From: a virus
Length of the DNA stretch: 64,000 nt
Strand: one strand, 5' to 3'
IMG/VR virus record: IMGVR_UViG_3300022682_000016
Location: 26,313 to 90,312 of that record
Shown here: piece after piece, positions 7,519 to 15,994 of the stretch
Layout of the letters: each line of letters begins with the position of its first letter
Numbering within the stretch: the stretch's first letter is position 1
Position numbers and translations under genes: made by a program
The notes under the pieces: model-generated
Told to the model about the DNA's origin: nothing
Databases searched by the model: none
Seen by the model: the letters and a program-made list of their open reading frames with translations, nothing else

Positions 7519-9691
7519 AAATTTAGTCATAAATAACTTATACAGTTTTGGGGAAGGGGTTCTCTTCACATTTGTTTATAATGAAGAAAACTCAAAGACT
7601 CTTATTGTTGGTCAAAACAATGACGAATCAGGTGCAGACAGTAATGGTGCTGGAAAATCAAACACACTTAACGTTATTTTCTGGACCATAATTGGGGAAG
7701 TTTTCCAAAAAGAAAATGCTGATGACATTATACGTCGAGGAAAAAAGTCAGGGTCTGCAAAGTTAACCCTATTGGATGATAATGGTAAGGAATTGGTCAT
7801 TGAGCGTGGACGTGGGAAAGGTACTAAAAAATTTCTGAAGTTGTCCTATAATGGAGATAACAGAACATGTGATACAGACACCGCAACTCAGGCAGAACTT
7901 TTTAAACTTCTAAACATATCCCCAACATTAAAGGTATCTGAAGTCATCAACGACTTTGTAAATACTTGTTATTTCAGTTCCGACACTGTGAAAGGATTCA
8001 TGGCTAAGGAAGTAAAATCTAAGCAAAGATTTGAAATTATTGAGCGGTACCTTGGTCTGAAAAGATACTCCTATGCTTCTGAAGATGCTAAGAAAAAAAA
8101 GTCAGAAATACTTGCTAAGATAAATCCAATATTGGAAGATATTGCCCATAAACAAGAGTTCCTGACTAACAATCCTACAGCTGACTTGGAACAGCAAATT
8201 ATTGAAAAAGAGTCAGAAAAATCTAAACTAACCTCTGAGCTTGATTCGGTAACTAAGATGTTGGACAGTGTTCGGCAAAGGACGGAACTTGAAACATTAC
8301 TAGCTTCTAAGAACACCTTATTAGATACTACACGTTCCGGATTTGTCAGCCAGCTTCAAAATATGAAGAATGAAGTGGCCACATACGATGCTAATATTCA
8401 ACAAGCTAATGAAGCTGTCGAAACGTACAATAAAGAAAAAGAGGTTCTGGATAAAGCCGTAATAGCTATTACAGATGTAAAAATCAATCAGCAAGCAATA
8501 AATACTGAAATTTCTAATATAAACTCTGAAGTTATGAAGCTCAATTCCACTATTGGTGGATTAAATAACAATATACATAACATTAAAGGACAGCTTGCCA
8601 ATCATTATACCTGTCCAAAATGTAAATCAGCATTAATGTTAACTAACGATAAATTAGAAAATGTGGATGTTGATGCGTTGGCAAAGCAGTTAGTGGATTT
8701 AGAGAATAAAAGACTACAAATTTCAAACACTATTAAAGAACATCAGGAAAAGGTCCAGAACCTTACCCAACAGTCTAATGATCTTAATAACCAAATACAA
8801 AAAGTTTCTCACCAAGAAGCCGCATTTAAAAATTTACCCACACCTGACCAGTTAAAAACTGTTATTGATAATAACAATTTTAATAAAGACGAGGCTGTTA
8901 CGAAGTATAACAATACAGTAACCCATGCAGAAACTACAGTTGGTGCCTTAAAAAAGGAAATTGAGGATCTCACTGTAAAAGTAGATGCTTTAGGTAAGTC
9001 TGAAATGGGTGTCCCGGCAGTGACTGCCCAATCAGAAAAATTAAAGGGGGATATAAATACTATTCTTACAGATACTGGAAGGCTTACTGAACGTATTACC
9101 CACATTAATAAAACCTCTGAGGAGATTGAAAAGCTACAAAAGAACGTCTCCAAAAATAAAGCACTTGCAGACATGTATGGTTTCTGGGAAATTGGCTTTA
9201 GACAGATAAAGATGAATATCATAGATGAGTTCTTACCAGATTTTGAAGCTAAGGTGAATGACTATTTAGAACGTCTCAAAGTTAATATGAGTGTAGAGTT
9301 CGGAACACAGAAACGAAAAGCAAATGTCAGCAAAAAGGACATTGCTGAGGGCCGAGAGTTTAAAGAGGAATTTAATGTCACTGTTTATCGTGGAGAAGAA
9401 CTGCTGCCCTTCGGACTGTTATCTAAGGGACAACGTAGTCGAGTAGGATCTTGTGTAGGTATGGCACTTAGAGAAATGACAAAGGAACGAGGAAACAATC
9501 TATTCGACTTTTTCTTCTTAGATGAAATTGCAGATGCTTTAGATGAGAGTGGTCTTAGAGAATTGGTATCACTACTTGATGAAGTTCCTGGACAGAAATT
9601 GGTTATAAGTCATAATGAAGGGCTTAAAAACCTTATAGAAGATACTCTGACTGTCGAAATGACTAACGGTATCTCTACTGTTCAAAACTAA
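7508..9691 (+). CDS. sbcC: SbcC/Rad50-like ATPase (T4 gp46-like)
   Basis: 727 residues. The N-terminal ATPase half carries Walker A (SNGAGKS, near 45-51). A long coiled coil is broken at about residue 369 by the zinc hook CPKC. The C-terminal half has the ABC signature LLSKGQRSR (about 636-644) and Walker B FFFLDEIADALDE (about 667-679). It is shorter than cellular SbcC (about 1050) and nearer T4 gp46 in size because the coiled coil is short. It forms the DNA end-processing complex with the gene before it, overlapping that gene by 11 bases. Confidence 0.92.
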   Translation: MRLKNLVINNLYSFGEGVLFTFVYNEENSKTLIVGQNNDESGADSNGAGKSNTLNVIFWTIIGEVFQKENADDIIRRGKKSGSAKLTLLDDNGKELVIERGRGKGTKKFLKLSYNGDNRTCDTDTATQAELFKLLNISPTLKVSEVINDFVNTCYFSSDTVKGFMAKEVKSKQRFEIIERYLGLKRYSYASEDAKKKKSEILAKINPILEDIAHKQEFLTNNPTADLEQQIIEKESEKSKLTSELDSVTKMLDSVRQRTELETLLASKNTLLDTTRSGFVSQLQNMKNEVATYDANIQQANEAVETYNKEKEVLDKAVIAITDVKINQQAINTEISNINSEVMKLNSTIGGLNNNIHNIKGQLANHYTCPKCKSALMLTNDKLENVDVDALAKQLVDLENKRLQISNTIKEHQEKVQNLTQQSNDLNNQIQKVSHQEAAFKNLPTPDQLKTVIDNNNFNKDEAVTKYNNTVTHAETTVGALKKEIEDLTVKVDALGKSEMGVPAVTAQSEKLKGDINTILTDTGRLTERITHINKTSEEIEKLQKNVSKNKALADMYGFWEIGFRQIKMNIIDEFLPDFEAKVNDYLERLKVNMSVEFGTQKRKANVSKKDIAEGREFKEEFNVTVYRGEELLPFGLLSKGQRSRVGSCVGMALREMTKERGNNLFDFFFLDEIADALDESGLRELVSLLDEVPGQKLVISHNEGLKNLIEDTLTVEMTNGISTVQN

Positions 9692-9711
9692 GCTATTTTT
9701 GGGATTAAAAA

Positions 9712-10065
9712 ATGACCAATACCCGTTTAAGTACTCAGCAAATAACCGATATACTTATGTTGGTCAGTTCCCAAAATGGTGATGAAGTGATATCTTATAT
9801 TAATAAAATACTAAGCAAGGCCAGTACCGGTTTAGACACCTGCGCCAGACCATTAGCTATTCGTAGTAAAGATGATCAAAAACATGAGTGTTTTGCTGTA
9901 GGCTATTTAGAAAAGATACACGAATTTATCTGTGAAACCGATAAACGCTGTTCAAAAGAAGACACTATTAAAAAAACTATTGAATATATAAATAAGCTGA
10001 TCATTGAGATAGGCGCTTTCTTTACGGTACTTAAAGGCGGGTTTAGTGAACATTCACGAAGATAA
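9712..10065 (+). CDS. Hypothetical protein, 117 aa
   Basis: Not recognised. Mostly helical, with four cysteines spread over the chain (TCARP, ECFAV, FICET, RCSKE) and no obvious motif. It starts 21 bases after sbcC, and the next gene begins within its last 20 bases, so it is part of the same operon. The ATG start has only a weak GGGA element ahead of it. Confidence 0.6.
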   Translation: MTNTRLSTQQITDILMLVSSQNGDEVISYINKILSKASTGLDTCARPLAIRSKDDQKHECFAVGYLEKIHEFICETDKRCSKEDTIKKTIEYINKLIIEIGAFFTVLKGGFSEHSRR

Positions 10066-10378
10066 AAACGCTACTAGGTACACAATCCTCTTTGATAAGA
10101 AGTTGTATACAGCTATCAGGTCACAAGCTACTATTGAAAATCTAAAAGGGTACCAATATATAAATAAGGTATTAGCAGAAGCTTTGGGCAGGGATGTTCC
10201 AGAGTATATGATGCCCAAACATAATCGTAATAAAAAAGAAACCAAAACAAAGATCCATGATAAAGAACCTGTACAAAAGACAGATGAAAAGACGGATGAT
10301 CGGAAAGAAGCAGAAATAGACCAAAATGAAAGATTACAAAAGAACTATTTAGTACTTGGTGAAGAACAAATATTATGA
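10046..10378 (+). CDS. Possible ribbon-helix-helix protein, 110 aa (GTG start)
   Basis: Residues about 9-50 read as a short strand (RYTILFDKKLYTAI) followed by two helices, the layout of small ribbon-helix-helix DNA-binding proteins. The tail (about 60-100) is highly charged, rich in Lys, Glu and Asp, and probably disordered. The strand-plus-helix pattern resembles the gene at 12510 (RFTVQLDETMYRAIKS). The start is GTG, overlapping the previous gene, with GGCGGG just upstream. The stop overlaps the next ATG (ATGA). A regulator role is an inference. Confidence 0.5.
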   Translation: MNIHEDKNATRYTILFDKKLYTAIRSQATIENLKGYQYINKVLAEALGRDVPEYMMPKHNRNKKETKTKIHDKEPVQKTDEKTDDRKEAEIDQNERLQKNYLVLGEEQIL

Positions 10379-11034
10379 AAACATTAAAAACATTTTTACA
10401 AGAGTCTGTTAGTCAACCGGGAGTATACCCTTGGTACCTGAAAGACATTACCCCAGATAAAGCATATAATTCAGTATCAACTCAATTATTATCTAATTAC
10501 AACAACTATTTAACCACATTAGAAACGCAATTCAAAAAAACAAAAGATGAGTCCTTAGCCGAGTTAGAAAAAACAAAAAATATTATCCAAAAAATACAGA
10601 GCTATAATCTAAAAGAATTGAAAGAAGAGTTATCAATTGATGTAAAGACTAACAAGAATATCTTAAAAAACATTATTAAAGAAAATTCAGAATATATTAA
10701 TTACATTAAAACCCTGTTACAAACCACAAAGCTAACAGAATCAAAAAACACTTTCATAACAGAACTAAATATTTATTACAAAAACTCTGTACCAAACATA
10801 ATTTCTACATATAATCAAAGTTTAAAACTATACAAAAAACAATATGCAGCATTAATAGATCCTGAAAATCTCCCAGAACCGGTTATAAAAGAACGGGTAG
10901 GTGCTAAATTAAATCTTCTTAAAAGACGCTTAGGGGAACTGGAAGAATCTATTGAGTATAGCAACGAAATGCTTATCAAAATAAATACGCAACGTGATAA
11001 TATCCTAGAAGCTACTAAAATTTTATCCAAATAG
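10375..11034 (+). CDS. Hypothetical coiled-coil protein, 219 aa
   Basis: Not recognised. After a short N-terminal segment with a Pro/Trp-containing patch (GVYPWYLKDITPDKAY), the rest is Lys/Glu/Asn-rich helix with heptad-like spacing, suggesting long coiled coils. No signal peptide or membrane segment. Its start overlaps the stop of the previous gene (ATGA), so the two are likely translationally coupled. About 105 AT-rich bases with a putative promoter follow. Confidence 0.6.
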   Translation: MKTLKTFLQESVSQPGVYPWYLKDITPDKAYNSVSTQLLSNYNNYLTTLETQFKKTKDESLAELEKTKNIIQKIQSYNLKELKEELSIDVKTNKNILKNIIKENSEYINYIKTLLQTTKLTESKNTFITELNIYYKNSVPNIISTYNQSLKLYKKQYAALIDPENLPEPVIKERVGAKLNLLKRRLGELEESIEYSNEMLIKINTQRDNILEATKILSK

Positions 11035-11087
11035 TGGTTTCTAGGATTTATATCTAATTTAAAAAAATTCTTAAAAACAATATATTA

Positions 11088-11117
11088 TTGATTTTTTAGT
11101 GTTTTTTTGTTATTTTG
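11088..11117 (+). promoter_or_regulatory. Putative promoter P2 upstream of the NusG-like gene
   Basis: TTGATT (11088-11093), 17 bases, TATTTT (11111-11116) followed by G, about 24 bases before the ATG at 11140, in a T-rich gap of 105 bases between genes. The arrangement is like P1 and P4. The ribosome site GAGGGTG follows. Confidence 0.4.
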
Positions 11118-11139
11118 AATAAATAGAGGGTGATAACGC

Positions 11140-11706
11140 ATGGCATCAGACATAAAAATACATCATGATCTAAACTTTAGTAATGCCAGAAATCTTATAT
11201 GGTATACAGGAGTATATCTATGCCTACCTCGTATTTTTATGAGTATTGTCAGGAAAAAACTTGTGCATCACCCATTAGTTGAGTCTGTTTTAATCCCCTT
11301 GCAAGTCGTAACAGACCCGGTATCTAAAAGATCTATAAATATAAATATTACTGATCGGTACTTTTTTATAGGAACAAAAAAAGAACTAAATTCAGAAACG
11401 GACATTGGGTTAGGTGGGTACGCACATTCAATTACATTACTAAGAAATAGGGAAAAATCGGACACCCCTTCAAAAATAAATATTGAGTCAATTCAACATG
11501 TGATAAACACTCATATTCGGCAGCGGTATTCTAATATCCAAGAAGATGTGACTGTGCATATAACAGGAGGAACGTTTAAGGATTGGTATGGAGTTGTAGA
11601 AAAGAAAATTATATCTAATCCAGATACTGTTCATGTACGTTTTAATAGTGATGAGTATAGTTACAGCACTGATATGCCAACAGCCCTCTGCAAGACAACC
11701 TACTGA
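11140..11706 (+). CDS. Possible NusG-like transcription factor with KOW-type end
   Basis: 188 residues. The C-terminal part (about 143-180) has the look of a KOW motif: VTVHITGGTFKDWYGVVEK, then VHVRF. The N-terminal part has WYTGVYLCLP near the start and then VLIPLQVVTD and DRYFFIGT, which recall the W-x-V strand and the IP...R...PGYVF run of the NusG N-terminal domain. If correct, it would bind RNA polymerase and alter elongation or termination on phage genes. It has its own putative promoter. Its stop shares one base with the start of the next gene, itself a possible transcription regulator. The match is divergent; an unrelated SH3-like protein is possible. Confidence 0.42.
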   Translation: MASDIKIHHDLNFSNARNLIWYTGVYLCLPRIFMSIVRKKLVHHPLVESVLIPLQVVTDPVSKRSININITDRYFFIGTKKELNSETDIGLGGYAHSITLLRNREKSDTPSKINIESIQHVINTHIRQRYSNIQEDVTVHITGGTFKDWYGVVEKKIISNPDTVHVRFNSDEYSYSTDMPTALCKTTY

Positions 11707-12383
11707 TGGAAATAGAGAACTCCCAATATCAGTATGTAGTTACAAATACTACAGACATCGAATTTAATGAAAAACTGATAGATGACTGTGACCATAATTC
11801 AATATTGCACAATATTTATAATGATCAGCTTGGTCAACGTATCCCCGATATTGAAAATGTTCGTCGTAATATCGAAACTCACCTCACTAAAGAAGAGCTT
11901 TTAGATTTCTCATTGTTTAGACAAACAAAACCAACCCAAAATCAAGGTAGTTCTCAGGGTAAAAGAAGACACAGTAATGAAATACATAAAGTATTTTTAT
12001 ACAATAATTTTGGTAAGGCTGTAAGTTCAGGGGCAATCACTAAGAAACGAAAACGCTTATTAAAAGTATTGGCCTGTGTAGGTGAGCTGTTACGATTCAA
12101 GCGCCAATATAACATGGACCAGACACTGAAAGATATACTCACTAAAAAACAATATATAGTTCTTATGATGTATGAACGTAGAATACTTCTCAAAGATATT
12201 GTTGAACGTTTAAAACTGGCCAAATGGAAAGAAGGTAGGCCGACTAATAGAACTGTCACTGTTAGGTTCTACTCAGCTTTAGATAAATTAAAGAAGTCAA
12301 ATAATCCAAACATAGCTAAATATCTGGTCTTATTAAAAGCTGTTCTCAAATTCTCAAGAAAATACCCCAAATCTAAACATTAA
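11706..12383 (+). CDS. Possible sigma-region-4-like or HTH transcription regulator
   Basis: 225 residues. Around residues 145-200 it has a pattern seen in sigma region 4 and LuxR-type helix-turn-helix units: LTKKQYIVLMMYERRILLKD, then IVERLKLAKW and a basic helix RTVTVRFYSALDKLKK. The middle is very basic (KKRKRLLKVLA), fitting nucleic-acid binding. It is coupled to the NusG-like gene before it by a one-base stop/start overlap, which would suit a pair that redirects host RNA polymerase. No sigma region 2 is seen, so it is not a complete sigma factor. Could also be an unrelated basic HTH protein. Confidence 0.38.
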   Translation: MEIENSQYQYVVTNTTDIEFNEKLIDDCDHNSILHNIYNDQLGQRIPDIENVRRNIETHLTKEELLDFSLFRQTKPTQNQGSSQGKRRHSNEIHKVFLYNNFGKAVSSGAITKKRKRLLKVLACVGELLRFKRQYNMDQTLKDILTKKQYIVLMMYERRILLKDIVERLKLAKWKEGRPTNRTVTVRFYSALDKLKKSNNPNIAKYLVLLKAVLKFSRKYPKSKH

Positions 12384-12400
12384 ATTTTTTTATTTTTTTG

Positions 12401-12430
12401 TTGATTAACACATTAGTAATTATTTATTTA
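12401..12430 (+). promoter_or_regulatory. Putative promoter P3
   Basis: TTGATT (12401-12406), 18 bases, TATTTA (12425-12430) in the 126-base AT-rich gap before the gene at 12510. Same general form as the other putative promoters of this arm. Weak on its own because the region is nearly all A and T. Confidence 0.3.
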
Positions 12431-12509
12431 ATAGTGTAAAAGTTTTTTTATAGAAAGCATACCCCAACCTCTGTGCTTATATTTAGTGACAACTTAACTA
12501 AGGACTATT

Positions 12510-12806
12510 ATGGCACGCAAGGATGGAACACCTCCAAATGTTAAAAGATTTACGGTTCAATTAGATGAGACTATGTATCGAGCAATTAAAAGTGTCTCTA
12601 ATTATATTATACGAACTGACACGGGTATAAATTGTAAAACTTATGAATTAATTAATAAAATTCTAATTGTTGGGCTTGATAATTGGACTAAAGATAAAAA
12701 TCTTTTAGAAGCTATCAAAGGTACAGAGGCTAATATTCAAGTGACTAAAAATCTGAAAATGTCTAAATTCAAGCACGCTAAAGCAATGGCAGCATTAATT
12801 CCATAG
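12510..12806 (+). CDS. Possible ribbon-helix-helix protein, 98 aa
   Basis: The N-terminus (KRFTVQLDETMYRAIKSVSN) has the strand-then-helix shape of ribbon-helix-helix repressors, followed by a second helix (TYELINKILIVGLDNW). The protein is basic, with no membrane segment. It resembles the gene at 10046 in layout. A good ribosome site (AAGGAC) precedes the ATG. A DNA- or RNA-binding regulatory role is possible but not shown. Confidence 0.5.
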   Translation: MARKDGTPPNVKRFTVQLDETMYRAIKSVSNYIIRTDTGINCKTYELINKILIVGLDNWTKDKNLLEAIKGTEANIQVTKNLKMSKFKHAKAMAALIP

Positions 12807-12961
12807 TGACACAAAACACAAATGATTTAAATCTTCTTGAACTTTACTGTACCTGTGAGGCTTATTTAGGAATAGTCTCTGCTGGTTATGTAAAAGCTGT
12901 CCAATGCTATTGTGGTGAAGTAAATACAATAACACCGCCTTATCCGACTAATACAGATTAG
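12806..12961 (+). CDS. Small Cys-pair protein, 51 aa, possible zinc ribbon
   Basis: GTG start sharing one base with the TAG of the previous gene, then 51 codons to TAG. It contains two Cys-x-Cys pairs (YCTCEAY and QCYCGEV) about 20 residues apart, which could hold one metal ion in a zinc-ribbon-like knot. It fills exactly the gap between the genes at 12510 and 12971 and ends nine bases before the next ATG, which supports it as real. The function is unknown. Confidence 0.5.
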   Translation: MTQNTNDLNLLELYCTCEAYLGIVSAGYVKAVQCYCGEVNTITPPYPTNTD

Positions 12962-12970
12962 GGCTAAAAC

Positions 12971-13852
12971 ATGTTTTTTAGTAACTTATTAAAATTATCA
13001 GGGACTAGGGATGAATTAGTATCCAAATTATCTGATCAAATTAACAATATAAAATCACTGAATAGTGACTTAGAAAAGCAGCTGATAGAAGAACTTAAAA
13101 ATAGTTATCTTAAAAATAAGGCGCATACAATACAATTTGAATTGGCTCAGTATATACGTCTTAGAAGAAAACTTAACTTGATCAACATGCTTCCCCCAGA
13201 ATTAGGGTTATACTCAGAAGCTTTGGAAAACGCAGTTAAAGCTAAGTTATTAAAAGTTGGACGACTAAAAACCGATTCGGTAAAAGATATTGAAGCTGAG
13301 TACTACACTATTTTAGAGACTAAATGCCCAAAAAATGACCTCGCAGATATAAAATTAACTAACAATATGTTAGCCAATATTGGACACATCCTAACAACAT
13401 CGGAAACTGTTATAGAAATATCCAATAAATGGGTAGACTACGTGTATAAAAAAATATTTGTAGGACTACCTCATTACGACTTTATTGTAAAATGGTATCG
13501 GAAAACTTTTCGTAAAGATGCTTGGAATTTGGAAGTAGCTACCTACGTTAAATATTTAGCTCGCATAATGAAAGAGTCTGATCAGTTTTATGAGATAGTT
13601 AAAAAACCTATTAAGAGAGCCTGTAAGAGATACCGGGAAATTATTGGGGAGGTTCCTGGAATTGTAATTACAGACGTTGTCCCCAATAATGTGGATATAT
13701 TTGATTTTATGTCCAGCATTTGGTTACTGGAAAATTACCATCCCAAAGACAACTTATTAATAACCAAAATAAAGAACACGTTATCCCATAATAAAGAAGA
13801 TATCAGAAAACGAGAAGATGAAATAACTAGACTGGAACGGATCGAGGAATAA
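12971..13852 (+). CDS. Hypothetical protein, 293 aa
   Basis: Not recognised. Predominantly helical and basic. The middle contains an aromatic/basic segment (DFIVKWYRKTFRKDAW) and the C-terminus is a charged helix. No signal peptide, nucleotide-binding loop or metal motif. It lies between a Cys-rich small gene and the 5'-3' exonuclease; its stop (TAATG) shares one base with the exonuclease start, so the two proteins are probably made together. A replication accessory role is only a guess from position. Confidence 0.6.
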   Translation: MFFSNLLKLSGTRDELVSKLSDQINNIKSLNSDLEKQLIEELKNSYLKNKAHTIQFELAQYIRLRRKLNLINMLPPELGLYSEALENAVKAKLLKVGRLKTDSVKDIEAEYYTILETKCPKNDLADIKLTNNMLANIGHILTTSETVIEISNKWVDYVYKKIFVGLPHYDFIVKWYRKTFRKDAWNLEVATYVKYLARIMKESDQFYEIVKKPIKRACKRYREIIGEVPGIVITDVVPNNVDIFDFMSSIWLLENYHPKDNLLITKIKNTLSHNKEDIRKREDEITRLERIEE

Positions 13853-14748
13853 TGGCTAATCAGCTTTACCTATTAGATGGTCATGCAATTATCTATAAAT
13901 ATTTCCATGGTTTTATTGATAACCCTCTTATTACAAGTAAGGGTTTAAATACCAGTGCTACTTGGGGAATGGCAAAAATAGTCACCACAATTCTTAAAAA
14001 CTACCCAGTAACACATATTGCAGTTATTTTTGATCCCCCCTACAAAAACTGGAGAAAACAGTATTATTCCGAATATAAAGCTAATCGAGAGCATAAAGAC
14101 GATGTTTCCCCACAATTGGACATGGCTTATCACATGCTAAAAACATGGGGCATCTTCACAGCTGCCTATAAACCTTTGGAAGCAGATGATGTTATCGGAA
14201 TATTAGCTAAGAAGGGCTATGAGGCCGGATATGACGTTGTAATTGTCTCAAAAGACAAAGACATGGCTCAAATGGTTAAAGATGGTCAGAACGGCTCTAT
14301 TCGACTCCTAGACCTTGGTAAAACTGTAGGTAAGGATACAGCTACCTTTATTGATTCTGAAGGTGTAAAAGAAAAGTTTGGTGTGTATCCTGATAAAATA
14401 CCTGAATTTTTGGCCATTCAAGGAGATAAATCTGATAATGTACCTGGAGTACCGGGAATCGGACCAAAAATAGCTGCTAAATACTTATCAGAATATGGCT
14501 CTATTGGTAATATTTACCAAAATCTGGATAAGCTGACAAAATCTAAAAAATCCAATTTTGAAAGTGCTAGAGAGACTATAAAAAGAGATTTAAAATTAGT
14601 CACCTTAGCATTAAAATACCAAATACCAGTCACACTGGACCAACTCAAAAAGCCTGCAACTGTCAATGGAGCCTTATTAGATCTCCTTGAAGAAGAGTAC
14701 GAGTTCTACTCAATTATCAAGGAATTGGCTGCACCTGACACGATATAA
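13852..14748 (+). CDS. 5'-3' exonuclease / flap endonuclease (Pol I N-terminal type)
   Basis: 298 residues, the length of a free-standing Pol I 5'-nuclease domain. Metal-ligand motifs are in place: LLDGH (Asp 9), LEADDVIG (110-116), VSKDKDMAQ (132-140) and GDKSDNVPG (191-199), followed by the helix-hairpin-helix GIGPKIAAKYL (202-212). It would remove RNA primers and flaps. The family A polymerase in this window lacks this domain, so the activity is supplied as a separate polypeptide. It is the last gene of the replication arm. CGAGGAA precedes the ATG. Confidence 0.93.
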   Translation: MANQLYLLDGHAIIYKYFHGFIDNPLITSKGLNTSATWGMAKIVTTILKNYPVTHIAVIFDPPYKNWRKQYYSEYKANREHKDDVSPQLDMAYHMLKTWGIFTAAYKPLEADDVIGILAKKGYEAGYDVVIVSKDKDMAQMVKDGQNGSIRLLDLGKTVGKDTATFIDSEGVKEKFGVYPDKIPEFLAIQGDKSDNVPGVPGIGPKIAAKYLSEYGSIGNIYQNLDKLTKSKKSNFESARETIKRDLKLVTLALKYQIPVTLDQLKKPATVNGALLDLLEEEYEFYSIIKELAAPDTI

Positions 14749-14774
14749 AAAGTTTACATTTATCTAATTATTAG

Positions 14775-14805
14775 TTGACATTTCACAAAAATTAAGTTAT
14801 CTTTA
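14775..14805 (+). promoter_or_regulatory. Putative promoter P4 for the secreted-protein genes
   Basis: TTGACA (14775-14780), 17 bases, TATCTT (14798-14803), with TATCTTTA also close to the Bacteroidota TAnnTTTG form. About 38 bases later comes a perfect AGGAGG ribosome site (14832-14837) and the ATG at 14843. This is the clearest promoter-like sequence in the window and would give the two secreted-protein genes their own control. Confidence 0.55.
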
Positions 14806-14842
14806 TATATAGATACAAACATAATCCCTTTAGGAGGTTTTT

Positions 14843-15952
14843 ATGAATAAGTCAGCTGTTTTTGTCATCGTCCTGTTAAACATTCTTAATGTCTGTGCCT
14901 TAGACATTAACATCTTTGGAGAACCGGAAAACCCGTGGGTACAGTGGTGTGGTGATTGGTCTTGGCGTACCAGCTTCCTTGGGCCAGACTCTTTTGCAGA
15001 TTCATTATCTGAAGATTTGAGTATCTATGCTAATAAAAGAGATGCTTACAGAACAGATGGTTATTCCGGAAACACATTTTCTACTCAGGTTTGGTTTAAA
15101 TTAATGCCAGATATAGCTGACACTATGACAGCTAAAAACTACCCTATTTATAAAGAGATTTATTACACAAATACGTCTCCTATCGAACTTTGGCTTACAG
15201 ACAGTGCTACTAAATTAAAATTATCAACTGTTAGTATACATACTAAAACTTCTGAATCATTTGAATCCTTAATAGATGATGAATGGCATTATGTCTCGGT
15301 TAATTCCTATGCAGGTGATCCTGAAATTGCTGAGGTTTTTCAAGGTCCGTGGGGTCCAGAAACAAGCTATTATAGCTATGACACAACAAAATTCTACGTT
15401 GATGGTCAGTTCATAAGTTCAAGTACTATCTGGAGGAGTGTAGAAAACTTATACCATTCACATACCTATCTATTAGGTGTTGGATGTAGTGATACAACTG
15501 ATAAAATTTTAAAGCCGGATTCTGCTTGGAATCCTGATAAAGGTTGGGTCGATGCTAGTCATTACTTCCCACGTTCAGAGTTTCCTGGTCGTATAGGTGC
15601 TTTGGAACTTGCCAGTGATGCTCGTTCTGAGCAATACATTATTAACCATTGGAACACCTACAAACCAACATCCTCAACTATGAAAACCACTGTAGCTATG
15701 CCTTCGGTAAATGCTCCTTTACTGTCAGTGTTCCCAAACCCTGCTATCAGTAATCCTACTTTTAGAGTAGACACAAATATTCCTAATGCTAAGGTAAATA
15801 TTTACAACATCTCAGGTAAGCTGATAGAATCATTAACGGTAAATAGCGGAAAACCTATCATATGGAGAAAGAACGTCTCATCAGGAACCTATTTCTGTCA
15901 GATGCTTAGTAGTTCTAAGTCGTCTACGGTTAAACTTCTTATCCAACGGTAA
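14843..15952 (+). CDS. LamG-type protein with type IX secretion C-terminal sorting domain
   Basis: 369 residues. A signal peptide (about 1-19; short hydrophobic stretch, then VCA-LD) is followed by a LamG/concanavalin-like domain (about 50-275) with the signatures DDEWHYVSV and KFYVDGQFISS. The last 75 residues form a type A type IX sorting domain: VFPNPAISNPTFRV, then VNIYNISGKLI, SSGTYFCQM and a terminal KLLIQR. Proteins with this tail are exported by the Sec system and then moved to the cell surface by the host type IX machinery. So this is likely a surface protein made during infection, perhaps glycan-binding or receptor-masking, rather than a virion part. It has its own promoter and a perfect AGGAGG site. 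Domain calls are strong; the role is inferred. Confidence 0.85.
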   Translation: MNKSAVFVIVLLNILNVCALDINIFGEPENPWVQWCGDWSWRTSFLGPDSFADSLSEDLSIYANKRDAYRTDGYSGNTFSTQVWFKLMPDIADTMTAKNYPIYKEIYYTNTSPIELWLTDSATKLKLSTVSIHTKTSESFESLIDDEWHYVSVNSYAGDPEIAEVFQGPWGPETSYYSYDTTKFYVDGQFISSSTIWRSVENLYHSHTYLLGVGCSDTTDKILKPDSAWNPDKGWVDASHYFPRSEFPGRIGALELASDARSEQYIINHWNTYKPTSSTMKTTVAMPSVNAPLLSVFPNPAISNPTFRVDTNIPNAKVNIYNISGKLIESLTVNSGKPIIWRKNVSSGTYFCQMLSSSKSSTVKLLIQR

Positions 15953-15994
15953 TAGTCAATTTTTACCACCCTATATTTTTTAAAGGAGAATTTT

